A stretch of 64,000 nucleotides of DNA from DATMNI01 sp035570275 (GTDB lineage Bacteria > Acidobacteriota > Terriglobia > Bryobacterales > Bryobacteraceae). Below the pieces are notes generated by a model. That model did not search any database and was not told the DNA's origin. It saw only the letters and a list, made by a program, of their open reading frames with translations. The stretch lies in contig DATMNI010000069.1 of assembly GCA_035570275.1 (NCBI GenBank), positions 1-64,000 of the forward strand. Direction: 5' to 3'. Positions within the stretch are counted from its first letter, which is position 1; every line of letters starts with the position of its first letter. Below, piece by piece: positions 1 to 7,601 of the stretch. A program made the translations under genes and the position numbers.

Positions 1-126
1 CTCGCAGGTTTGCTTCCCCGGTTTCCACCAGCAGGATTGCTCCGACTCGCTCCGGTTCAGCTACATGCACGAACGAGCAATTTACATGGTGAACTCCTTT
101 CAGTTCACAAGATCAAGCCAGGCTTA
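1..126 (+). other. Open reading frame entering from the left edge, unidentified
   Basis: One plus-strand frame is open from the window edge to a TAG at about 124-126 (about 41 codons, ending FTRSSQA). I do not recognise it. It could be the C-terminal tail of a gene lying to the left or chance. A small hairpin (CCAGGC, TTA, GCCTGG) covers 118-132 at its end. No function is proposed. Confidence 0.2.
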
Positions 127-187
127 GCCTGGTGTACCGAAGCCGCAAAGAAGCCGCAAAGGAAGAGGGATTAAGCAAGGATAATCG

Positions 188-415
188 GGCCTGCTGGAGT
201 CGGTCTATGAATTGGTCCTGGCATACGAACTGGAACACCGGCAGGCTGCTCACGACGTCGTCAGCACCTGGTTCCCCTGGTGTATCACGGCGTCCACATG
301 GAAGCGGGATTTCGGGCAGGCCGCCCATCTGCGGCCAGCCAACGAGCGTTTGGGAGTACAGATAAACTTCAAAGTGGCCCTGATCAAGGACGGGATCACG
401 CGCGTCGCTAACTAG
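188..415 (+). pseudogene. GxxExxDxxY family protein remnant (PD-(D/E)XK-like), frameshifted and internally deleted
   Basis: Three reading frames hold consecutive pieces of one protein. The first piece (from 188) reads GLLESVYELVLAYELEHRQ. The next reads VPLVYHGVHMEAGFRA in another frame (about 265-315). The last reads ERLGVQINFKVALIKDGITR and ends at a TAA/TAG near 413. This order matches the GxxExxDxxY family, whose C-terminus typically reads RLGLLINFNVPLLKDGIKR. The N-terminal helix and about 35 central residues, including the DxxY part, are missing. The gene is therefore dead. In other genomes this family often sits between short repeats, as here. Confidence 0.6.
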
Positions 416-568
416 TTTCTGTCGCGAAACTGCCGTGCGGCACCAAAGAAACACTCCCTAACGGTCGTGGCTCTGATTGCCTCGTTGACAATACAAGACT
501 TCGCATTCGGAGCCGTGACCGTTAGGGAGCGGTCTTACGCACGGAAACCGAGTTTCGCGACAGAAACT
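414..568. repeat. MITE-like element, copy 1, with perfect 18-bp terminal inverted repeats
   Basis: AGTTTCTGTCGCGAAACT at 414-431 is the exact reverse complement of 551-568. An inner inverted pair lies at 454-476 (CTCCCTAACGGTCGTGGCTC) and 507-529. The element is 155 bp with no coding capacity. Both flanks read AACT (410-413 and 569-572), a possible 4-bp target duplication. A second, decayed copy in the opposite orientation lies at about 21435-21584. This is the signature of a non-autonomous transposable element; the transposase that moves it is not in this window. Confidence 0.75.
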
Positions 569-680
569 AACTAACGGAGTCGCCGAGCAGTCCTCTTTGC
601 GACTTCGCGGCTTTGCCTGAAATCTTGCCTTTTTTGGCTCCGCCTTAGCCGGTCCGGGCAGGCCGGGAGTCCTGCGCTCC

Positions 681-1280
681 TTAGGCCGCGGCCCGAATCA
701 GGTCCAACCGATGCCGGCCGCTGTCGAGCGCGATCAGGAACTTCGCCCGTCCATCGCCACTTAGCTTCATGGCGTGCAGCCGCTGGAATTCCGCGAGGGC
801 CGATTTCATGGCCCTCTCGGCTTTGGCGAAGGCCTGCTCCGCGGGATCGGCCGGTTCCACCTCCGGCGTCGACTCGCGGCGCAGACCTTCCACGGCCTCC
901 GCCAGTCTCGGCGTGTTCTCCGGCTCCAGCGCGATGACTTCGCCGCCGTAGGCCAAACCGTCGTCGGATACCGCCGCGGCAATCAGGCGGTATTCCGCGG
1001 GTTTGATCCGGGTAAAGCTGCTCAATTTACAATAATTGGGTCCGAGTTCCTTGAATTGCCGGATGATCCGGTCCACGTAACTCCGGGTTAAGCCGAGGCG
1101 TTTGACGCAGAACTCCTCCCAGGTCGGTTCGATGGTCCGAAAGAGTTTCTTCTCGCGGATTTCGTACAGGATTTCGGCGTCGGCGGCCGAACAGCGTCCC
1201 GCTACCAGGGCGAACGCCTGCCTGCGTCCCACCCACGCTCCGACATCAAAAGCATCGTCGATCGCGCTTTTCTGTTCCAT
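681..1280 (-). CDS. Hypothetical DNA-binding-like protein (199 aa)
   Basis: Soluble protein of 199 residues with no signal peptide or membrane segment. The central part (about residues 50-75, EEFCVKRLGLTRSYVDRIIR) looks like a helix-turn-helix of the ParB/KorB sort, in which the recognition helix follows GLTRSYV. The C-terminal third is rich in Ala, Glu and Lys and is probably helical, with a possible coiled coil around 145-170. The gene stands alone between a repeat region and a 380-bp gap. Two similar palindromes lie 20-97 bp upstream of its start (1300-1377), which suggests that it may bind its own promoter. I do not recognise a named family, so the DNA-binding role is inference. Confidence 0.6.
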   Translation of the reverse strand: MEQKSAIDDAFDVGAWVGRRQAFALVAGRCSAADAEILYEIREKKLFRTIEPTWEEFCVKRLGLTRSYVDRIIRQFKELGPNYCKLSSFTRIKPAEYRLIAAAVSDDGLAYGGEVIALEPENTPRLAEAVEGLRRESTPEVEPADPAEQAFAKAERAMKSALAEFQRLHAMKLSGDGRAKFLIALDSGRHRLDLIRAAA

Positions 1281-1299
1281 AGCTGTCTCCTAAAAAAGA

Positions 1300-1377
1300 A
1301 AAACCGGTACAGGAGTACCGGTTTTCTACCAAGAATCAATAATTTGCGAGGTGAAACGGGAACTTCAGTACCCGTTT
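1300..1377. promoter_or_regulatory. Two related palindromes upstream of the 681-1280 gene
   Basis: AAAACCGGTAC (1300-1310) and GTACCGGTTTT (1315-1325) form a perfect 11-bp inverted repeat around AGGA. AAACGGGAAC (1354-1363) and GTACCCGTTT (1368-1377) form a 10-bp inverted repeat with one mismatch around TTCA. Both have the same architecture, a 4-bp spacer and GTACC-N-GT right halves. Their centres are 53 bp apart, about five helical turns. The palindromes lie just upstream of a putative HTH gene, so paired operator sites are likely. A stem-loop role in RNA is the alternative. Confidence 0.5.
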
Positions 1378-1380
1378 TCA

Positions 1381-1663
1381 GGCCCAATCCAGGCGGATTG
1401 AGACAGGTTTTCTACCCTCGATTTGAGCATAGCAGGCGGCTCCAGGAAACGGCCCTTTGCGGAGGCCCCGGAACGGCCTTAAGTCAATCTCGATCAATGG
1501 ATTGCAGAAAATTTGAAAAGCTTGTGACTGGGGCCACTGCATCTGCAGTCTTATTCGCAATGAGGAAGGTGTATCGGCGCCCAGCGCGGAAGTATGGAGT
1601 GAATCCTGTGTCGGCGGGCTCGTCAGCCCAAATCACAGCGTTCTTGGACTCTGCGACCGCACA
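1381..1663. other. Gap without a convincing gene
   Basis: A plus-strand frame covers most of this interval, but its composition looks random and it has no ribosome-binding site or recognisable motif. GGTTTTCTACC occurs at 1320-1330 and again at 1406-1416, so the sequence following the first palindrome is repeated once. I see nothing else. Confidence 0.3.
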
Positions 1664-2278
1664 TTAAGCATCACCATCGCGGTGGTGTCCCAGACGAGGA
1701 TTCCGACACTCCGGGTTGCGAAAGCGATACCCTATCCAAGGCTCGTTCACAATGTATTCGGGCTTGGCCGGAACCTTTTCGATCTTCTTCCGCAGCATGC
1801 GCACGTATGTGCGTAGGTACTCCAGTTCGCCTCCGTATTCGAGGCCCCAAACCGAGCGTAAAAGCTTCACGTGACTAAGAGTCACGCCGGAGTGTTTCAT
1901 CATCAGCGCGAGGAGATCGAATTCTTTGGGTGAAAGATGAATTTCCTCCTCGCCGCGCCAGAATTGGCGGCGCTCGGGATCGAGCTTCAAATTTCCGATT
2001 TGGATCACGACAGGCTCAGGGCGATCCGGAGCGCTGGACGACCCCAAAACCGCTCGCACACGTGTCCTAAGCTCGCACAACACCCTCTGTGACAGGGCTT
2101 CGGATGGGCCGGGTCCGCATCCTCGTGATCGGAAGAAAGCAAGCAGTTGTGGTGTGAGAATCTTAAGCACGCCAGCGAATGACGCTTCGTTCGCGGCCTC
2201 CAACAATGGTTTAGGCATGCGTCGTTCGTGCACGAATCTGTCGACTGCGATCGAATTGTTGTTCGCTGGAAAACTCAT
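1664..2278 (-). CDS. Winged-helix transcriptional regulator (OmpR/KdpE-type DNA-binding domain) without a receiver domain
   Basis: Residues from about 95 to 195 form a Trans_reg_C winged helix: LDPERRQFWRGEEEIHLSP, then KEFDLLALMMKHSGVTLSH, the LLRSVWG turn, LRTYVRMLRKKIE for the recognition helix and EPWIGYRF for the C-terminal wing. This is closest to the KdpE end of the OmpR family. The first 90 residues are not a CheY-like receiver: the acidic pocket, phospho-Asp and Lys are absent. Phosphorelay control is therefore unlikely from sequence. No histidine kinase is adjacent. The gene is read leftward, followed by a 380-bp gap. It may act as a one-component regulator; the input signal is unknown. 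Confidence 0.75.
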   Translation of the reverse strand: MSFPANNNSIAVDRFVHERRMPKPLLEAANEASFAGVLKILTPQLLAFFRSRGCGPGPSEALSQRVLCELRTRVRAVLGSSSAPDRPEPVVIQIGNLKLDPERRQFWRGEEEIHLSPKEFDLLALMMKHSGVTLSHVKLLRSVWGLEYGGELEYLRTYVRMLRKKIEKVPAKPEYIVNEPWIGYRFRNPECRNPRLGHHRDGDA

Positions 2279-2462
2279 ATCACGCGGCCCGTCCGAGTGG
2301 CAGTTTGAAAACGCGCGGAGCGGACGGCATCACGGCGACGGCCTTCCGTCTACTGGCGCAAGTCGCGCACTGAACGCCAATCCGTTGGGCATTGCCCGGA
2401 TCTGGCTCTGGAGAGCAGACCAGCCTGCGGCAAGCCCCGCTACCTTAACCACTCCGTTGCTT

Positions 2463-2590
2463 GTGGGGCAGGTTGTTAACCTGCGGCGGATTGTGAATCC
2501 GCCTGTTGAGGTCCAGACGAATCTTGCGGGCGTGTTCTGATCATCGGCAGGCGGATTGCCAATCCGCCGCAGGTTAACAACCTGCCCCAC
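2463..2590. repeat. REP-like inverted doublet
   Basis: A 43-bp unit at 2463-2505 and its near-exact reverse complement at 2548-2590 (two mismatches) face each other across 42 bp. Each unit contains two small dyads, CAGGTTGTTAACCTG and GGCGGATTGTGAATCCGCC, preceded by GTGGGG. The same unit recurs at about 44078-44131 and as another facing pair at 49602-49709. All copies are intergenic. The organisation resembles BIMEs built from REP sequences, which RAYT (Y1) transposases usually move; no such gene is seen here. Confidence 0.8.
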
Positions 2591-2744
2591 AAAAGAAAGG
2601 AGCGCCGCATCGCGTGATTTGTTGGGAGGTTGCTGCGCGCCGACTACTCTGACTTCCGAAGTGACGAGAAAGCCGCGATCGAGCCAGCCCTGAAGTCCGC
2701 CGACGCAACCAAAAGCCATGGCGGGCAAGAAAGTGGCATCTCAT

Positions 2745-3338
2745 TCATGCAAGGCAATTGGCTTTCATACTTTCCTGGAGCTTGGACCGCTGGAGCGACA
2801 CGCCGAGCATGAGCCGTGCCCGGAATAGCCGCGACTTTAGGGCGGGAACGGTCAACTGAAGCTGTTGCGCCGTCTCCCGCTCGCTGAGTTCCTGGAGTTC
2901 CCGAAGCATGACAACTTGCCGGTACTTTACCGGCAGTTTCCTAACCTCGCTGCGGACGGCCTGCACCATTTCATCGCGAGCCAGAGACTGGTGCGGCGAT
3001 TCATAGGAGGAAACGAGGTTATCGAAATCTTCGAATGGCTGGCAGAGTTTGCGAAGGGGCCCCCGGCGATAGAACTGCAAGGCCTCGTTAACCGCGACAC
3101 GGGTCATCCACGTGCGAAAGCTGGATTCCGCCCGAAACGTCGATAAACGGCGCCAGACTTTGAATGCGACGTCTTGCAGCAGGTCATCGGCGTCGGTGGC
3201 GTTTGGCACGATCGAGACGATGCGCTTCCTCACCGCACCCAGGTGGCGTGCCATCAGAACGTCAAAGCTGCCGGTCTGGCCGGCTAGTGCCAGGTCAATC
3301 AGGGCGCCGTCTTCGAAGGATGCGAGCGATGGGGTCAT
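2745..3338 (-). CDS. RNA polymerase sigma factor, ECF subfamily
   Basis: Region 2 is clear: FDVLMARHLGAVRKRIVSIV, then NATDADDLLQDVAFKVWRRL for the DDLLQD core-binding motif and SFRTWMTRVAVNEALQFYRR for -10 recognition. Region 4 follows a short linker: VRKLPVKYRQVVMLRELQEL, then SERETAQQLQLTVPALKSRL for the -35-binding HTH. A start at 3338 is preferred because GGAG sits 6 bp upstream; a start 36 bp further out is possible but unsupported. No anti-sigma factor gene is adjacent, so the activating signal is unknown. The gene is divergent from the DinB gene at 3496, with about 160 bp between them. Confidence 0.9.
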   Translation of the reverse strand: MTPSLASFEDGALIDLALAGQTGSFDVLMARHLGAVRKRIVSIVPNATDADDLLQDVAFKVWRRLSTFRAESSFRTWMTRVAVNEALQFYRRGPLRKLCQPFEDFDNLVSSYESPHQSLARDEMVQAVRSEVRKLPVKYRQVVMLRELQELSERETAQQLQLTVPALKSRLFRARLMLGVSLQRSKLQESMKANCLA

Positions 3339-3495
3339 GGCGTTCTCCGCGGTCTCTACGTGGTGAAGAGGCAACCGAGCCGCGGGTTGTTTGAATTAAC
3401 CCGAGCGTACGCAAATTGAACCCAAATCGGCGGAAACACGATATCATCATGACCGGGGCGCCGGGGCGCAACCTCAAGTCTAAAGGAGGTCCGCT

Positions 3496-4110
3496 ATGCG
3501 ATACGACTTTCTGATCGACACTTATGAGACGGAGCGGGTCAAAGTGATCAGTGCCTGGAGCATGTTCAGGGACGATGATCTTCCGGTCCGCCCCCACGGT
3601 ACCGACACACGCGGCCGCAGTCTCCATGAGCATATGGTGCACCAGTGTGTCAGCGAGGACATCTGGTTTCGAACGATGCTCGATATAGACGTGGGGGCGC
3701 CGCCGCTGCCGAAAGAAGAAGTCCGGCTGCAATTCATGCGGCGGTACGAGGAAGACAGCGGAAAGCGCCTCGTCGCGATGGGGAACAAGGATGAGGCGTG
3801 GTGGGAAGGCGAGACCGCGTTTTTTGACGTGCGGCGTTCGAGGGCCTGGGTGATGACACGCCGTATGACCCATACCGCCCATCATCGTGGCCAGCAGCTT
3901 GCGTTGCTGCGCATGCTCGGCCGGGAGGAGTACAGTAACTATGGCCCAACCGCCGATACGGGCGGTCTGATGCAACATCACGCCCCGACGATCTATGCAT
4001 ATCCGAACCTGCAGGCGCTGTTAGAAGGGGAAGCCGCTGGAGGCCGGAAGACTAAGTTGCCTCGTCCTGGTACCAAGCCGGTTACGGAGCGGCCGGATAA
4101 ACAACGGTAA
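3496..4110 (+). CDS. DinB-family four-helix protein (putative metal-dependent hydrolase or thiol transferase)
   Basis: 204 residues with the DinB_2 pattern. The metal-binding histidines are visible as LHEHMVHQ (H44, H46, H49) and as HTAHHRGQQL (H126, H129, H130), the usual split of one early and two late histidines. The family covers damage-inducible proteins and mycothiol- or bacillithiol-dependent enzymes; the substrate cannot be read from sequence. An excellent ribosome-binding site (AAAGGAGG) lies 7 bp before the ATG. The Arg/Lys/Pro-rich tail (GGRKTKLPRPGTKP) is likely disordered. It is a single gene, divergent from the ECF sigma factor gene; co-regulation is possible but unproved. Confidence 0.85.
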   Translation: MRYDFLIDTYETERVKVISAWSMFRDDDLPVRPHGTDTRGRSLHEHMVHQCVSEDIWFRTMLDIDVGAPPLPKEEVRLQFMRRYEEDSGKRLVAMGNKDEAWWEGETAFFDVRRSRAWVMTRRMTHTAHHRGQQLALLRMLGREEYSNYGPTADTGGLMQHHAPTIYAYPNLQALLEGEAAGGRKTKLPRPGTKPVTERPDKQR

Positions 4111-4161
4111 CGTGACCCGGCCGGCGTGCGCCGTTGCAGTCATGCTAGACTGCATTACCAG

Positions 4162-5284
4162 ATGAGACACATGCTTGTTTATCTGCGCATCGGGGGCTGG
4201 AAACTGGCACGGCGCCTGCCGTTTTGCTTGTTGCTGACCTGTTCGTCTGCCGCATTCGGACAGATCAGCACCAGGGAGTTTCTGATACCGGGTGCGGCAT
4301 CAAGTCAATTCAATGAGATCACTAGTGGGCCGGATGGAAACCTCTGGTTCACCGAAAATAGCAATAACAAAATCGGCCGGATGACAACTGGTGGTGTGGT
4401 AACCGAATTTGCTCTGGCTACGCCGAACAGCTTTCCTCGCGGAATCGCAACTGGCAGCGACGGCAATATATGGTTCACTGAGATGGGTGTTCCATTCGCC
4501 AATAGTGGGCGCATCGGTCGGATCACTCCAGCGGGGGTGATCACGGAGTTTACTGTGCTCACGCTGTTTAGTACTCCAACGGGCATTACACCTGGCCCTG
4601 ACGGGAACCTCTGGTTTCACTGAGGGAGGCGGCCAAATTGGGAGGATCACGCCTACCGGTGTGATTACGGAGTTCCCGCTTCTGGCGGGCCTCACGTCGC
4701 CGGGAGGCATCACGGCCGGGCCTGACGGCAATCTCTGGTTTTCAGCCGGCGGGGGCCTGGGACGGATCACTCCCGCGGGTGTGATAACCCCATTCGTGTT
4801 CGCCCTAGGCGCTAGCCCGAGCATCGGGACCGGCCCTGACGGAAATGTGTGGTTCGCAGACATCTTTTCCGAACCACCGACGGTGGGGCGCCTCACGACC
4901 GGCGGCACCCTGACTGAATTTACCGATACTTCGTCTACCGGTGAGAGTGGCTCGATCACGACAGGTCCAGACGGAAATCTCTGGTTCACAGAGCCATTCT
5001 CTGGAAGCATCGGCGTGGCACGCATTACACCTGCGGGTGTAATTACTAGGTTTCCGTTTCCTACTCAGTTCAGGAGCGCGCCCACGTGGATCACCACCGG
5101 GCCGGATGGCAACCTGTGGTTTACCGAACTTGGGAACAGCATCGGGGTAATTGTATTGACGACGGCACCATCAGTGCCCGTCCTTTCCGGTGCGGCGCTT
5201 ACAATCTTGGGCACCCTGCTGGTCATGATTACCCTACAGGCACTGCGGCGGCACAGGCTCGACGATTCACAGATCGTCACTTAA
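4162..5284 (+). pseudogene. Virginiamycin B lyase-like beta-propeller protein, split by a one-base frameshift
   Basis: Secreted propeller. An N-terminal signal (RRLPFCLLLTCSSAAFGQ) is followed by at least eight repeats of the streptogramin-lyase type, each with GPDGNLWFTE followed by IGRITPAGVITEF. The frame breaks near 4613-4618, where TGGTTTCACTGAG gives WFH and a stop; with one T fewer it reads WFTEGGGQIGRIT and continues to 5284. The end carries VPVLSGAALTILGTLLVM and RRHR, a PxLS-membrane helix-Arg tail like IPTL/PEP-CTERM sorting signals. A GTG at 4126 is an alternative start. Lyase activity is not implied, since the repeat alone is common. A sequencing or assembly error is as likely as true inactivation. 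Confidence 0.75.
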
Positions 5285-5563
5285 CCGCGGGGAGGGCGTG
5301 CCGCGTTACCCAAAGTGTCGGCCGAGAAGGTGAAATAGCCGCTTCCGAATAGTCGGCCCCTCGGAAACATTCACATGAGCGAAAAGTCGCCATGTCGTTC
5401 AAGTCGTGGACCGCGGCCCTAGCCGAGGATTGTCCGGGAAAATGGAAAGCTGGGGCGAAAAGGCGCCACCAATGTGAGGTCGCCCGACGTTGCCTCAACT
5501 GTGGCCGCGGTATAGACCGACCAACAAAATCCTTCCGTTCCCGCTCCTCTGATGTGAGGACGT

Positions 5564-5968
5564 GTGCCACTTCCCTGGCAAAAAACAAAGAAAGCCGCAT
5601 CGCTCACTGGCGACATCCGGGCAGTGTGGGAGTCTCGCGGCGCCGAGTGCGCCGTGTCCCTTTCGGGCAGAATCACGATTGACTCCTCGCCGGACCTGCG
5701 CGAACTCCTGCTCGAACGTGTGAATTCGCCGGACAGCCGCTCCCTGACCGTGGACTTCTATGAGGTCGCCTATGTCGACACGTCGGGTCTGGCTATGTTG
5801 ATCGAGGTTCTTAAGGCCGCACGATCCCAAAATAAGACCTTCAGTCTAAGCAGGCTTCGCGCGCGGCCGCGCTATCTATTAGAGGCGACGAGCCTCTTGC
5901 ATTTCTTCCACGAAGTGAATCGCGACATCCCACCGGTGGAACATGCAGTCCAGGAGAATTCTCTATGA
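5564..5968 (+). CDS. STAS-domain protein, MlaB-like
   Basis: 134 residues with one STAS domain (about 28-120): CAVSLSGRITIDSSPDLREL, then LTVDFYEVAYVDTSGLAMLI, which contains the DTSG loop phosphorylated in anti-anti-sigma proteins. The stop overlaps the start of the MlaE-type permease by 4 bp, the first gene of an Mla-type operon. In E. coli MlaB is the STAS partner that stabilises the MlaF ATPase, so a transporter subunit is more likely than a sigma regulator. The GTG start has GAGGA 5 bp upstream. The first 25 residues are basic and not part of the fold. About 280 bp before the gene hold no feature I can call. Confidence 0.8.
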   Translation: MPLPWQKTKKAASLTGDIRAVWESRGAECAVSLSGRITIDSSPDLRELLLERVNSPDSRSLTVDFYEVAYVDTSGLAMLIEVLKAARSQNKTFSLSRLRARPRYLLEATSLLHFFHEVNRDIPPVEHAVQENSL

Positions 5969-6771
5969 GCCCGTCGGTTGTGGAACGCGTGGGCACAGCG
6001 ACGCTGCGTCACTTGGGGTACGTGGGCGCGCTGACGATGCAGTTCGGGAACGCTCTGGGAAGCCTGGGGCGGGCCCTGCCGTTAGTGGGGAACCGCCACC
6101 GCTGGAAATCGGCGGTCCAGCAGATGCTTGCCGTGGGCGTGGATGCGCTGCCCATGGTGGGGATTATGGCGGTGTGTGCCGGATTCATCCTGGCGATGCA
6201 GGGGGCCTCGGAACTCCGGCGCTTCGGGGCGCTGGATTTTGTGGTCGACCTGGTGACCATCGGCTTTACCCGGGAATTGGGGCCCCTGCTGGTCGCGATT
6301 GCCGTGAGCGGCCGTTCGGGATCGGCATTTTCAGCCGAGATCGGCAGCATGGTGGTGACCGAAGAGATCGACGCCCTGAAGACGATGGCTCTCGATCCCG
6401 TGGAATTCGTGCTGGCGCCCAAGTACCTGGCGGCGCTGGTTGTGCTTCCCTGCCTCACCATCGCGTGTACCGTCTGTGGAATCCTGGCGGGCGGCGTCTT
6501 TATGCGGCTCGTGACGGATATGGCTTTTGGCGTTTATATCCGCGCCGTTGTGCATTCCATGGTGTTGCGCGATGTTGTGATGTGTCTGGTGAAGAGCCTG
6601 GCCTTCGCCACGATCATCGTGCATGTCGGGTGCCTGGAAGGTTTCCGTGTGCGTGGAGGGCCGGACGCCGTGGGACGGTCGGCCACGGCGGCAGTGGTGA
6701 AATCGACGTTCCTGGTGATCCTCGCCGACGTTGGATTTACGGCCATCTTTTATCTGGCTGGAGGAAAGTGA
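5965..6771 (+). CDS. mlaE: MlaE-type ABC transporter permease
   Basis: 268 residues of the MlaE/YrbE family, an inner-membrane permease for phospholipid transport between the two membranes. Typical segments are visible: GVDALPMVGIMAVCAGFILA, the loop RELGPLLVAIAVSGRSGSAF, then AEIGSMVVTEEIDALKTMAL with the conserved EEIDAL, and VGCLEGFRVRGGPDAVGRSA near the end. About five membrane helices are expected. The start overlaps the STAS gene stop and the end abuts the ATPase gene, so the four genes form one transcription unit. MlaA and MlaC homologues are not in the window. Confidence 0.92.
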   Translation: MSPSVVERVGTATLRHLGYVGALTMQFGNALGSLGRALPLVGNRHRWKSAVQQMLAVGVDALPMVGIMAVCAGFILAMQGASELRRFGALDFVVDLVTIGFTRELGPLLVAIAVSGRSGSAFSAEIGSMVVTEEIDALKTMALDPVEFVLAPKYLAALVVLPCLTIACTVCGILAGGVFMRLVTDMAFGVYIRAVVHSMVLRDVVMCLVKSLAFATIIVHVGCLEGFRVRGGPDAVGRSATAAVVKSTFLVILADVGFTAIFYLAGGK

Positions 6772-6776
6772 ACCTG

Positions 6777-7601
6777 ATGGCGCAAGCGCAAGAAGCGCGG
6801 ACCGGACCGGCGATTTCCGTCCGCGACGTGGTGGTCAGTTATAACGGCCGCCGCGTGCTCGACAAAGTCAATCTCGATATCGCGCGCGGCGAGACGATGG
6901 TGTTGCTGGGCGGCAGCGGATCCGGGAAGAGCACGCTCTTGCGCCAGATAATCGGCCTGGAGCGGCCGGAATCCGGCCAGATTGTGATCAACGGCATCGA
7001 TCTTGGGAGCAGCAAACCCCGAGTTTTGAAGAAGCTCCGGCATTCCATCGGAGTCGCGTTTCAAAACTCGGCGTTATTCAATTCCATGTCGGTGGAAGAC
7101 AATGTGGCGCTGCCGCTCAGGGAGCACACCCGGCTGCCTGAATCCACCATTCGTCTCATGACCTGGCTGAAACTGGCGGTGGTCGGGTTGGCCGACGCCG
7201 GGAAACTCAGCCCGCAAGAACTCTCGGGGGGAATGAAGAAACGGGCCGCGGTGGCGCGAGCGATATCGCTGGACCCGGAAATCCTGGTATTTGACGAGCC
7301 CTCTGCGGGCCTCGACCCTATTGTGGGAGCGGAACTGGATGAATTGATCCTGGGCCTGAAGCGCGCTTTCAACATGACCGTGGTAGTGGTGACTCACGAG
7401 ATGGCAAGCGCATTTCGGATCGCGGACCGTATGGCGATGCTCTACAAAGGGTCGATGCTCGCAGTCGGCACCAAAGAGGAACTGCAGAGCAGCACCCATC
7501 CACGGATACGGCAGTTTTTCGATCGAATACCGGACCAAATCGCCGACACGGGAGTAATCGACGGCTATTTTCAGCGCTATCTGGAAGGGGACGCAGCGTG
7601 A
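6777..7601 (+). CDS. mlaF: MlaF-type ABC transporter ATPase
   Basis: ATP-binding subunit of the lipid transporter. Walker A is GGSGSGKST, the Q-loop lies in GVAFQNSALFNSMSVEDNVA, the signature is LSGGMKKR (the GGM-K variant typical of MlaF), and Walker B is ILVFDEPSAGLDP with the H-loop in VVVVTHEM. An ATG at 6777 gives 274 residues; a GTG at 6768, overlapping the permease stop, is in frame and equally possible because GGAGG at 6760-6764 lies 3 bp from the GTG and 12 bp from the ATG. The end overlaps the MCE gene by 4 bp, implying translational coupling. Confidence 0.93.
   Translation: MAQAQEARTGPAISVRDVVVSYNGRRVLDKVNLDIARGETMVLLGGSGSGKSTLLRQIIGLERPESGQIVINGIDLGSSKPRVLKKLRHSIGVAFQNSALFNSMSVEDNVALPLREHTRLPESTIRLMTWLKLAVVGLADAGKLSPQELSGGMKKRAAVARAISLDPEILVFDEPSAGLDPIVGAELDELILGLKRAFNMTVVVVTHEMASAFRIADRMAMLYKGSMLAVGTKEELQSSTHPRIRQFFDRIPDQIADTGVIDGYFQRYLEGDAA

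Larger units (their letters stand above)
141..616. repeat. CCGCAAAG-type short inverted repeats enclosing 0.14-0.62 kb
   Basis: At 141-170 the motif AAGCCGCAAAG occurs twice in tandem, followed by GAAGAGGG. At 592-616 a related sequence (CCTCTTTGCG, then CGCGGCTTTGCC) reads on the other strand. The two form an imperfect inverted pair around a decayed GxxExxDxxY gene and a MITE-like element. Short repeats of this flavour resemble the larger CCGCAGAGACGC element at 62.0-62.3 kb. Whether the pair is one mobile unit is inference. Confidence 0.4.

Noticed and set aside
113..454. Minus-strand frame of 113 codons at the left edge
   Set aside because: It overlaps the decayed GxxExxDxxY gene and the MITE element. 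No coding signal is visible.
2330..2728. Open frame of 133 codons on the minus strand between the winged-helix and sigma factor genes
   Set aside because: It is built almost entirely of the REP-like doublet and has no ribosome-binding site or family motif. The repeat alone gives the reading frame.
5285..5563. Possible promoter or small gene before the Mla-type operon
   Set aside because: No -10/-35 pair, dyad or reading frame with a ribosome-binding site stood out.
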